Origin: Pomacea canaliculata
Lineage: Eukaryota > Mollusca > Gastropoda > Architaenioglossa > Ampullariidae
Assembly: GCF_003073045.1 (NCBI RefSeq)
Contig: NC_037601.1
Span: 22,852,150-22,916,149 of the forward strand
DNA: 64,000 bases
Direction: 5' to 3'
Part shown: in pieces, positions 13,642-25,050 of the stretch
How positions within the stretch are numbered: the stretch's first letter is position 1
How the letters are laid out: each line of letters begins with the position of its first letter
Translations under genes and position numbers: made by a program
The notes under the pieces: model-generated
What the model was told of the DNA's origin: nothing
What the model saw: the letters and a program-made list of their open reading frames with translations, nothing else
Database searches by the model: none

Positions 13642-16600
13642 TCATTTAGGGCAACATGGGTTGTCCACCATTAAAACAACATCTATACCATAGTGCTCCA
13701 CTAGCTCCATCAGGAAAGTACGGTCACCCACAGGGTCAAGACCAATGGCCTTCATATGGTCAGATGTCAGCTGGCGATCCGGAGACATGGAAATGTCCAG
13801 CAAGGTTTGAAACAGCCGTTCATTCAGCTCCATGAAGAATCTATCCACACAGGAAGGAAAGGAAACTGACAAATAGAAACAATCCTCTTGAAATGAAAAG
13901 AACAAAAATCTAGCCAGTATAATAAATACTGAGACCAAGTGAAAAATCCTGGATAGACTGAATTTCAACCAATAGGCATTACATAAGAACACACATGTGC
14001 ATATACATATGCAAGCATCCAGAAGGTATGGATAACTTTTTGTGCAAATATTCTTCGCATCTATGGTCTGCCTAATTTTCAAAGAGATACTAACATGGTT
14101 TGTTATGAAGTACTGACAAAGGAACAAAACTGTCACAAACAAAAATCAAAATTCGTAACACATTTCTTTGCTGATAAATAAAGGTTTGATTTTTGAAAAG
14201 TTCATAAAATTTCATTGTAAGTAGATTTACAAAAATTAATAAAACAATAAAAATTGCAATAATAGCTATGTATGTGAAACATAAACTATAATATTTCCGT
14301 TTAGATGTAATGAGATAACCACTCTGTAGATGACTGGGGGAAAATGTAAGACAACTGAAATATGCAGGTCTCTATACTTACGATACAATAACTTCTTCTT
14401 CATTTAAAATATCTTCTCCAAGTTCATCCATGTTAAACAAAAATTGATTTCTGAAAAGAAAGGAAAGAAAAATATCTCCAAAACGTGATTTAAAAACTTG
14501 TATTCAACTCTCAGCTATATGTATACATATTGATAATATGGAAACAGATAAATGAAATAATCTGTCTTGGGCCAATACATTTTGTGCTGTATACTTCTTT
14601 GTCTTAACTAACTCATATCTTGCCATGCCATGTCATGTGTGAGTTTTGCTAATGATAAAAAGCTTTATCAGTTAGCTCCTCTTGCTAAGCTTCCTGGTCT
14701 GAAGGCATGGACACAGGAAGGCACAGCTGACATAAAAACCTGAACGATACAGAAAAGAATACAACTGAATGATGACAAGACTGAACTGCTACCGCCTTGT
14801 CCCAAGAGATGTTTTGGTCATCCTTCTCTTCCTCATTCTCTTACCATAAACAACTCAACTTTCTCTGCTTCTCTTGGCAGTTTAGGTGTCACTCTTGATC
14901 AGAGTTAGACTTTCCATCAGCATATTTCTCATGTCTGCAGGATTGCTTACCTGGATCTTCATAGGATTAGTTCCCTTCATTGTTATCTCAAGTGAAGCAA
15001 CCAAAGTTCTAGTTTGTGCTTTGTCTTCTTGAGGATCAACTATTGTAATTCCCTTTTGGCTGGCATTCCCAAGTATCTTCTTGACAGACTTCAAAGGATC
15101 CAGAATAAAGTTGTTCATCTTACCTGCATATCATCTAGATCTGGAGATATAACACCTATCATTTGCTGTCTTTGCTGGCTGGCAGTCTATAAACTTATTC
15201 CACTATTTCTGGTACCCATCTTTGATACCTCTCCAAACTCACTCCCATCTACTATACTTTCTTACTACTACTCCTTTCATCTTCTGACAGCAGATTTTTT
15301 CAAGTCCCACTAAGAAAAAGACCCATGGACAGACGTATCTTCTTGCTATCAAGCCCCCTCAACTCCGAACACATTACCTGTCAGCCTTCATCACACTGAT
15401 TTTTAACAAACTTAAGAGGTACTTTTTTTTTTCAAAATCAGTTACACTTTATCCTTCCATATCCTGACCATGGGCAGGCATAAAGTGTGTCTGTATTTGT
15501 GTATCTGTTATATGAGTATAGGTGTGTATGCATGTTAGGGTATAAGTTTCTTTAGAATTGGCCTGTTTGTAGTTGTATTTGTAGAGCGCTCTAAGCAATA
15601 TATAAATGCTCATTATTATTGATGGCCACACAGCTTGTGTTACAGACCAACACTTGGGAGCCATAAATATCATTCATACAAATTTCTTAACATTTTAAAA
15701 TTTCTTTCCTGAGAAATCTTCAATAGATTTTTAGATTCTTTAAAAATGTTACCCTCACCATGATCTAGCTCAATTTTGCACCAATTTAAAATGTGTTACA
15801 TGACACATCTTAAAATCCTGACTAACAATACATTGGTGTAACCGAGTGGTGGGGGGTTGAACAGTGACCACAACAGTCCAACACGCAAACAAAAGGCAGG
15901 AACTGTCAGCAGGTGTGCGACCCTACGGTCAGCCACATCAACCTCTGACTGCCGGGACACTCAGTCTAATTCTTTCATTCAACAGGGTCCCGTTGGTGGC
16001 AAAGAAAACAAAACAGTGTTCGCACAGCCGAGTGTACCGGTCTTTCAATTAACACCCACACCTGTGAAGTGGTGACTGCGCTATCTCACTAACCTCGCCC
16101 CCGACCCCGGGGCCATGACCTTGTCCGTCAATCAAGGCGGCCTGTCATCCGTTTTCCCCCCAATCCGCGATCACTCATCACCCACCTATTGTTTCAACAC
16201 GGCCCTCTACATCGGCAAGAAAATAAACTACATGTACTTAATAATAACTATGGAGTCATCATAAATTTAACATAAAATTAAACTGAGTGAATATTCTGAT
16301 CTATCAATCTGATAATTCTCCCTTATCATCAACATGCATAAAAAACACTTTCCATGAAAAAATACTAATGATCACCTTTGGTTGTTGAGTTTGGCCAATT
16401 TTTCTCTGTCAGCATCTGTGATTTTTAGCAAGTCTTTTAAAGCATGCGATGAAGAGAAGACATTTTGATTGTCTACATAAATATCATATAACTGGATTTT
16501 TGATTCAAATATCTTTTCTGTAGTACCTGTAAAAGATACAAAACACATCAATAAATATCTGTCAAGAGCAACTGTCTGTGTGTAGTTTACACTTGTTATT

Positions 16601-19600
16601 AATGTTCTATTAGTATATATACAGTTGATTGCATTTTTTTTATCACAGATGATCTTGTGAACTATTTCTTGATTGTTTTTACATTTGCATTGCTCTCTTT
16701 CTTTGGTATTTTAGTGCAGAAATATGCCCTTTTGTGAAGACTGGCATACACCTTTCTCACCTGCAGAAGCACATTTAAAAGACAACTGAACTTAGCAGAA
16801 AAGCCAAAAGTATATGCATGACAGAAGTCAAGGTAAGTAAAGACAGGATAAATTTCCCCATCACTACTAGAGCAAGTCAAAGTTAAGTAGAGGCAAATTC
16901 CAGACAAATGTTCAAGATTCAAGGAAGTGGCTTTGGATTATTTCTTTCACATCTAATTGTGCAAATTACAACTCCTGTAAGGTCCAAATTCTTTAAGCTA
17001 TTAAGAATAGGGCTAGCATAACATTTCTGAAGATTAAATAAACGCGACTGGCAATTAGGGGGTTTATGCAATATCTTGATTGCCCTTACTGATGTGAAAT
17101 ACATCACTTACATGCAACATAAGAAATCTCATTCTCCAATGCCTCAATGTCCGCAACACTGACATAGAAATGTGGTCTTAATTCTCGTGTTCCAAGACCT
17201 TGTACTCTGTGACTGGCCAAACAGCAAGCACAGTACACTGCAACATTCCCATGAAAAGCAACACAATAAAATAACTTCTAATCCAAATGAGATCAAGGGG
17301 GGAAAAAATATCAAACCAAAGCCTTGATAGCTCAACTGTATTATTATTATAAATAAACATCAATTACATATAGCCATGACTAAAAATTACAATTAAAAAG
17401 CCTGCACTGATTTGGAACATATTCCAAAAGTGAGGTCAAAATCAAATTTTTTAAAAAAAAAACTGTTGACAAATTATCAAAGGACGAACATAGATCACAA
17501 AACTGTTATGTTCAAATGACGCTCTGTGCGCCACTGAAAGAAAATATAAATTTCAAGTTTCAAACATTGATGTATATTCTTTGTCAAAAGGTTTATTTTA
17601 TGTTCATGCTAATTTGAAAAATGTTAATTTCTGAGGAAATAAATTAAAATTTATGTCTTATCCCATTAGTTTTTTTTTTTTCAAATTTGCACAGAGTTTT
17701 ACCACTTTGTAATGTAAAAGCTCTTAAATTAGCTAACCTCTATAACAAACAACACCAATTGGTGGAGGAGAGAAGAAAATTATTCGCCGTTGCAGCAAAG
17801 CAAATTTCCATAACGTGAACACATGCTCTCCAAAGAATTTTATAAACTGTGCAAAGCAGCCTGCAGGGTGTGTTATCTGAAAAAACAAAGTTGTGAGATA
17901 TATATATATCAGGTTCTTTAGGGTCAAATGCATTTAAGACGGTATGATTCATTATAATCACTCACTACCTTCTATGGTTATATCCTAGCTTCATACATAA
18001 GAGGTGTCTTGTGCATATTGAGAGGCAAGTATTTGCTAATACTGATTTCACCATGCAGATCTGTACCACATTCTCTTGGTTTGCTCTATTTAATGTGCTA
18101 TAACAGGTACATCCCATTCTTATAAATATTATCATTCTATCCTTTCCAGGTTTAATTAATAATAATAAATGCAAAATTTGTAAAGCGCATACCACACTCC
18201 TAAGGACCATACTTTTAGCCCTTTAGAACAAGAACAAAACATATACAGCATATGAGGGACAGGATAACAAACAAATAACATATGAGCTATAAAAGAATAA
18301 ACAACAGTACTAAACGAAGAATAAAATCAAATACAGAAAAACACAAAGAGGAACCAAATAACAAGAACAAGAGCTGAGAGTAACATGATAATGTTACTGT
18401 ACATTGTTACCGTAATTCCAGCGTAAAAATGGATTTTATAGCTTTTTGTAGATGTATATAGCAAAATGGTTGAAAACAGAATAATACAGAATGTCTTATG
18501 GCTCCATTTTCCTACGTCTGTGATTCTCCTCTTTTCTGCAATGCTCCCACACTTAATCTACTGGTTGTCATTGTGTTATTCAGTCGTCATCATCCATTCA
18601 AATGTACCATTAATAAAGCACTAGCATTTCTTATAAAACACACACCTTCATTTCAGGAAGCAGCTCAATGCTAGGTGTGGAAGGTGTTGAGAGAGGAGAA
18701 GGGATGTGTGCAGCATTGGAGTGAGATACGTTCAGTGGAAACTCGCCCTTCTTGTCATTGTAAAAAGCAATTAGTTGAGTATACTTTCCAGGAATCTCCA
18801 ACTGATGTCTGAAATGGTATATGAAATGTACTTCTAATGCAAAAAGACATAAGTTCACACATTTACAAAAAAGGATTTTGTCAAACCCTAGAAAATAAAC
18901 TACCCCTTCATAGTACATACATTATAAAAGTTATTAATATTTCATAATGCAGTGACACAGGGTGGGCATAAATGCATTTAGTCGTCAACCTGATTGCAAA
19001 TACTACGATCATCTTGCACATAAATTTCAGACAGTAATTTAGAGTGCTCTAACTTGAATCAAAATACCTGCACAGCAGTTTGGTGAAAATATTTTAGGGA
19101 AGAGGATAAATAACAGGTGAACTTAGTGAAAAAGCAGCATTTGAGGCAGAAAAAAAGAAATGAGTGGCATGAAATTATTGAAGTGATTATTAACATAATT
19201 TCAAAACTGTTGATACATTGCACATTTCATGTCTCCCCTTTCTTCTCACTTCCTACATGAATGTATTTTTAATATATATATATTTTTCTTACAAACTGTA
19301 TACATGCTAAACTATCCTTGAATCAAAGTCTTATTTGAAAAAGAGTGACAAGTGAAATAACCTTCCTTACATCTTAACTACTAACAAATGTGAATTACCA
19401 CAGTTATTAATGCTCATGTCCACTGCTCTCAGATAGCAATCGTTAATTTTTTTATCATATTTTATCCATTTGTTTAAAAGTGTCCTTCCATCATCTGCCA
19501 AACACGAGACCTAAAGAAACAGTGGCAGAGTATCAGTACTAAATGCTCCAGTACCAGCTGAAACATTGAGTATACAAAACATACCTGACTTGCATCTCTA

Positions 19601-22600
19601 GAAACTGCATGTGTCTGTAGAGGTTGGTGTAAGAATATGACAGGATGCCCACAGACTTCATTCGTGCCCCTCGTTCAATTTCACTTTCAACTGGCATATT
19701 TTCAAAACAGGAAAGTCCATACAAGTTGTCTTTGCGAAAATACCTGTCATAAGAAAATACAGTAACATCTGCAATGCAAATTTCATAAAATGACTTTGAT
19801 CTTATTTATTAAAAACTACAGTGTTTTTTAACCTTTTTCACACATTTCCTAACATTTCCCCCCAAAAAATCACAACTTTTTTTAGCTACTGAAGAGACAT
19901 TTGTTTCTGTAATACTGTGGTCACCCATAGCTGACAAAACATGAATTCACCATTTTTAAAAAGTGCAAAACAAAGAAAAGGCTTTTAATGCTTGGTACAT
20001 TTTTGGGATCAGGAAATTGTTAAATACTCGGTTTCAAAATATGGAAGATGCATGAATGAAAAGAGTGATTTATGTAAAGAGACTAGATGTAGAAAGAGTT
20101 TTTAGAAATTATGGGAGAAGTATCTCCGTACCAAGTTACGAAAGGTTACCAAGGGGTGCTAGCACCATGACATCAGTTGCGGAAAGTGGGGAACATGTTT
20201 CCCCACCTGTGACAGCTACCCAGCCAAGACCTGGCAGCCAACTTGGAATCATTTGTGAAAAGTGGCTTTCTTTTTGTAATTACTCTAGGCAGAAAGAGTG
20301 TTCCACCCTCACATTCAACAAAAATGCTCAGTAAATGCCAGAATTTTGACTTATGTGAGCTAACCCTGGGGTAGGGGGTGAAGAGGACTCATGCATAAGT
20401 TAGTTAATATAATATTACAGACCAAAGCCTTCAGCCTGGTTTAGCAGGCCTAGTAGATAAGAGACAGTACTGAATGTTGTTTAAGGAGTGACTGAGTGGA
20501 TTATTTACTGTAGTACTTTGAAATAAGACAAGAAGGAGTTGTAGTATTCTTTGGTTATCAATGTTTTTTATATCATGCAGGTCATGGCTTAGAATAAAAA
20601 AAAATATAAACATAATTATATAAAAAGAGAGAACACAAAATTACTGAAGTCAGAAAAGCACAAAGCCAAGTTTTTACAGACGAGAAGCCCACGTGCAGAT
20701 GTTGAGCTGTTTATTGTGTCAGCATGTTTGTCTGTGTGGTGTAGATGTTTGCAATGAGTTCCTGACAGCAAAAGCCTGAACTTTTGCATGGTAGTTGGAG
20801 CAGTGCTTTCTTGTCAGTGCATATCTGTGCTTGTCAGTCCACACTTCAACATACCAGTTCTTCTGTTGGCTGTGACTTCAATTTCTAAATCACATGCATA
20901 GCCCTTACTTGAGGCATTGAGACACATTTGGCAATTTACTCCTTTTTATAGCCATAAAGAAGTTCAATAGCAATGATTACACTACCTTGTCCAATATTCT
21001 TGTTCTTTATCAGACAATAAAATGAGACAAATCACTCACACTACACCACACCACACCTTCTTCCCTATGTACTTACACAAAATCTCGCTCTAGTGTGTGT
21101 GACCCACTAGGCATGGATTTGAACTCAACTCCATCTAAATCTGTATCTTCTGGCATGCACCATTCGATCATATTCCCTAAACATTCCAAGCAACAAAATT
21201 AAAATCAGTTATATGCACACAAAAAATTCTTAATATTTAAAAATAATGCTCTTCAAAACAATAAAACCATCATCACCAAATTAAGTCAAGTTTAAAAACT
21301 GATCTAATCCAAAAATAACATAAACAGGATGTACATCATAAACTGGCTATCAGATTTTGATATAATAAAATATCCAGTTACGTATTATGTCAACAAAGCT
21401 ACAATTGGAGCGAAACTTTCTTTATCACTGAATATCTGATTTTGATTTTTTTTCTCTCACTTAACTGACTAACAGAATATCATTGAAATAAATTTGTTAC
21501 TCTCTCTGCTGCTGAACAAGACAGATGAGAAAGATGTGGTTGCACTAAGATACCCATGAATACACAATTTAAAAAAAACCAGGATGCAAATCTATCTGTT
21601 TTTGCAGGCAGTTTCACTTACATTTAGCCATAAAGAATTAGAATGGTTCCCCCCCACCCCCCGCAAAAGTCAGCTACATCTCTTTCAAGAAGCATGCTAT
21701 GTAGTCACATCCATTACTGCAGAGGTGGGCAATTAATTTTCCCAAGGGGCCGCATGAGAAATTGGGATGGTTTTAGAGGGCAGGACTAATATAGTTAACT
21801 CAGTTTTACCCAATACTGTATATATAGTATATATACTGGCAGGCGGGCCAGCCAGAGACGGGAGGCGGGCCGGCCTTTGCCCAGGTCTGCATTACTGTAT
21901 CTATTCCTAATGGTGATAACTTCCATTCCAATTGCAATCTTTCTTGCCATAAGTGATGATATCTTAATGTAAGGAACAAAATTAAAGTTCAATTATAGGC
22001 ATAACAAATGTCTAATACATTGAAGTCTTTTATATAAATACAAAATAATGACAGCAAGTATTTTTTTAAGTTTCTTATTGAGCTATTATAAGTCACTTCC
22101 AGCTATCTTCTCCTTGATTTGCAGATAAATGTTTGATGATTTCACTTATTGTAGATGGTCTCTCTGAGCACTGCACATATTGTATACCTATTAAACATTG
22201 GTAATAAAATCATAAAGCAGCCTTGGTCCAAATATTTACCTTTGCTTTCCTTCTGAAAAATGATTTGCACTAAAAAACACAGTATACCTTCCCTCTGTAC
22301 AATTTTTTTTTTTTTTTTGAAGTGGAATAACCTGTGGTTATGGATCAATTTTTTTTTTATTTCACTTCCACATTTTTAATGTCAACTTTATGGACTTTTT
22401 CTTTTTTTTTTTCCTGTGCCTGCTGATGTGTTACTCTTGGAAGTCACATTCCAAAATGTATAAATCTCTTTTATAGCTTTGATAATTAATAAGACATTCA
22501 GGCCCAAATTGTCTCTTAGAGGGGGCAGTAATTCCGCAAGGCCTAATCAACAACTGCCTGTCCTTAAACTACTCGTACTACATTGTTCAGCACTCATAAT

Positions 22601-22981
22601 CATTTTCAAGTGAATTGACTGAATGAATGAAAAATAAAATCGAACTATAAGTGTGCTTTTTCTAGTCAAAATCAAATTGCTTTAATTATACGTCAATGAA
22701 AGAATGTGATGTGATTTAACTCGCCTCCCCGCCCCCGCGCCAAAAAAAGAGAGAAGTATTACCAGATCTCGTGTCGAAAGCCACAACAAATATAGCCACG
22801 ATTAGATCATTTCCCCAAGGGAAGATGCGCTGAAACTTCTCCTGATGGTTATTCGATTTAAATCTCCTCTATCATTTTCTGTGTCAAGACCTAGATTACT
22901 GCTTTGATATACCCTCCGTCTACTGACATGAAATTCATCATAATCATTGTCTTTCAGCAGCGGCTGTTCGTCTGTCGCCAT
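13642..22981 (-). CDS. DENND11: DENND11 (LCHN), DENN-domain protein, 9-10 exons, ~412 aa
   Basis: Exons, in minus-strand order: 22763-22981, 21077-21176, 19585-19743, 18646-18808, 17738-17876, 17112-17237, 16376-16526, 14382-14450 and 13642-13840. Diagnostic LCHN stretches are AFDTRSGN across the exon 1/2 junction, [65 protein letters not shown], and the C-terminus [15 protein letters not shown]. All junction phases fit from exon 1 to the TGA. Human LCHN is about 455 aa, so the length is normal. It belongs to the DENN superfamily of Rab-regulating proteins; its exact partner is unclear. The oddity is that the first ATG ([11 protein letters not shown]..., with an acidic dileucine motif) is not in the frame of the conserved [20 protein letters not shown]. 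The frames join if an 86-nt intron at about 22842-22927 is removed (GTCAGT donor, CATCAG acceptor). Otherwise there is an assembly indel. Introns hold an L2-like LINE and a hAT MITE. Confidence 0.93.
14640..15625 (+). mobile_element. Degenerate L2/CR1-like LINE 3' fragment in a DENND11 intron (antisense)
   Basis: The plus strand shows a worn reverse transcriptase: [10 protein letters not shown] (altered from the FADD box), [24 protein letters not shown], then [20 protein letters not shown] followed by [11 protein letters not shown]. These are the ordered C-terminal RT blocks of CR1/L2 elements. Frames shift and stops interrupt it. It ends near 15590-15625 with a GAGCGCTCTAAGC box and a short ATT tail, typical of L2-like 3' ends. 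It lies in the large intron between DENND11 exons 8 and 7, opposite to the gene. Confidence 0.8.
15840..16215. other. GC-rich island of foreign composition in a DENND11 intron
   Basis: About 375 bp much richer in GC than its surroundings, including a run of cccccgaccccggggcc. It carries open frames at 15857-16075 without recognisable homology. Its edges look abrupt, so an inserted short repeat (SINE or MITE) is likely. I saw no clear terminal repeats or target duplication. Confidence 0.3.
18145..18430 (-). mobile_element. Short LINE/SINE 3'-end-like fragment
   Basis: The block starts with a TAATAATAATAAA tract followed by AATTTGTAAAGCGCATACCACACT. Read on the minus strand, this resembles the GCGCTTT box plus trinucleotide tail of L2-like elements. 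No coding remains. It lies in the intron between DENND11 exons 5 and 4. Confidence 0.35.
21720..21889. mobile_element. Non-autonomous hAT element (MITE), 170 bp, with 8-bp TSD
   Basis: The ends are CAGAGGTGGGCAA on the left and TTGCCCAGGTCTG on the right (11 of 13 bases pair as inverted repeats). The element is flanked by identical 8-bp direct repeats cattactg at 21712-21719 and 21890-21897. The 8-bp duplication and CAG...CTG ends with a GTGGGCAA-type motif are hallmarks of hAT transposons. The interior is a GC-rich ggccgcatgagaa segment plus a TA-rich palindrome, with no transposase. It lies in DENND11 intron 1. Confidence 0.88.
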
Positions 22982-25010
22982 TTCGCGCTGGTCAAGTGAG
23001 AGTAGCTTCCCTTAACTTACCAATACCCAACTTTTTTAAAAGTTCGTGTAAAAAATGCTATCATAGGCAACAGGCTTTTATAAGTACTTTTTTCATCACT
23101 GTAAGCTGGTACCAGCACAGGAAAATCCGATACACAAAATGTATCACAAATGATGAACGATGATAGTCTTCAATGTCCCTGCTACTGTCCAACGGATGAG
23201 TGCTTTTAATCTTCGGCTGACGTTTGTCATGAGCTTTTTCATTTACCCTCCCGTTTCAAACGTGTCTGGTTTCTCTCGCATCTTTCTCTGGTCCCTTTTT
23301 TTCATATCCTTCACGGACTACGATGGGAGGTTCTGTTATGGAGAGTCTGTTTTAAAGCAACTTCGGAATATCAGCATGGACGTGTATTGGGATATTCGTG
23401 ATATCAGCCAGGTATCGGCTACGAAAATTTCAAGTAGTTGTTGGGACTGCCTAAGCCTCGTGGCTTAAATTTTCACATGCATATTTTTTCCCATTAAAAC
23501 TGCAAGAGATCTATAAATTGTCGATGTTACCTAGTTTTTGAAACCATTCGAATTTGCAGTGTGTTAGCCGAAAGAGAGTTTCAGTTCTAAATGGAATCTG
23601 CATTTAGCAGTCAGACCTCTAAATTTTTAGTAGTATTAGTTCATGGTGAGAAGAAAAATGCAGCGGTTTAATGTGATCTCCCTTGATCCGCCTCGTCCAC
23701 TTGTTATCATACCCTTTACTTTGCACATATTGCTAAGAGAATTATGGAACAGAAATAATAAAAATATATTTCCAGACATCACCAAATTTTCCTTCATGGT
23801 TCCAGTAAGATTCTGAGCAGCCTCCTCGGGGACTTGCTCGTCAATGCCAATATTTTTTCTGTTATCAGCAAGCAAAATATAGACATCCCACATCCACATA
23901 GATTGGAGCTTCTTGGTAGTAACCTGATGCACTGCTACATTATCTGCCCATTACAATCTGCATTACCTCAAATCCTTTCTCTCAATACATCCAGTGCAAT
24001 CTCGCGAAGCCTCTGACCAAGCAATCAAGCTGAATTTTTTATAGATGTGCCTTTAAAGTCTTTTGCAACCACCACATAAAATCTTTGAGCGTTCTATTCA
24101 ATTACCATTGTATTTTGTGAATGGGCATCAATTGTTTCAATACAGATGATTCCGTTTAAAATGTTTGCACCTTGTAAATCTTGGTCCTGCCTGCAATGGT
24201 GCAATTGCAACTTTCTCTTTGAGAGCAGCATAAAGAAAACCCAATACATGCTTATCTCATGGGCCATATGACAACAACAAAAAATTTCCAGCATTAACTT
24301 CATCGTCCATAAGTGTATTCAGACCCTCAGGAGGAATAGATACTTCTATTTGTCCAAACGTACAAAATTATTCAAGTGCACTCACACCACATTAACCCTT
24401 TGGGCATGATCGTTGCTTTGCCAGGGAAGGTGATTTTCATTACAAGGTTCAAACTTTCTCCTTTACAATGATGTATAGGTTTCTTGGTCAAATGTTTACC
24501 CAAGAGCAGCACTAAAAGTAACAAATTTCACCCACTGTTACTAGCCTGTCTTTGTAATATTTATGCTTCTGTTCTAAGCTCAGAGTAAATAGAATCAGAA
24601 CACCCAGCATCTATACACGTTCAAAGTTTCGTTTCCTTGCAGCAAAGATCACTTATGTGTGGCTTTGTTGTTTACTTCTTGAAGTCATGGGCAAAAAGTT
24701 ATATATTTTTTGGTCTACTTTGCCAACATAATTTTGGGCTCATACAGAAAAACAAGCACATCCAATAATTAAAAAAAATTATTTCGAATATCTATTTTTG
24801 GCAATTATTTTTACCTTCCCACAAATATCTTTTAATGAATACTGCAATACTGGAAGTAATTCAAAATAAACTAGCTTTTCAAGTTTTCTTGACCTGAACA
24901 AATGATAATTCCCACAGCACCTTTCTATGCAAAAAGCCATGTTACACTCCAGTTTCTTATCCAGACACACAACAGGCTTCCAGTGGACAAAACACATCCG
25001 AACATGGACT
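22982..25010. other. Stretch between DENND11 and RPL14; no confirmed gene
   Basis: It includes the DENND11 5' flank. An open frame at 23160-23468 (plus) has no recognisable domain. The minus strand at 23.6-24.3 kb contains a coding-like but broken stretch, listed separately. The rest is ordinary AT-rich DNA. Confidence 0.5.
23636..24303 (-). pseudogene. Possible decayed coding sequence of unknown origin
   Basis: Minus-strand frames here read like protein but are broken by stops and a frame change. First comes ICIETIDAHSQNTMVIE, a stop, then NAQRFYVVVAKDFKGTSIK, another stop, LREIALDVLRER, and in a different frame LQSMWMWDVYILLADNRKN and IGIDEQVPEEAAQNLTG. No intron consensus was seen at the breaks. 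I do not recognise the family. A processed pseudogene, an old transposon gene or chance are all possible. Confidence 0.3.
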
Positions 25011-25015
25011 GACAA

Positions 25016-25021
25016 TTTATT
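25016..25021 (-). terminator. Polyadenylation signal of RPL14
   Basis: AATAAA on the minus strand about 30 nt after the RPL14 stop. A very short 3' UTR is usual for ribosomal protein genes. Confidence 0.7.
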
Positions 25022-25050
25022 GACACTGATATTCACAGTCCTCAAAAGCC

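Noticed and set aside
15014-15313. Plus-strand frame starting [17 protein letters not shown] as a host gene
   Set aside because: It matches the C-terminal RT blocks of L2/CR1 LINEs and is part of a broken element.
23160-23468. Plus-strand 102-aa frame upstream of DENND11
   Set aside because: No domain, codon bias or downstream exons. Likely chance.
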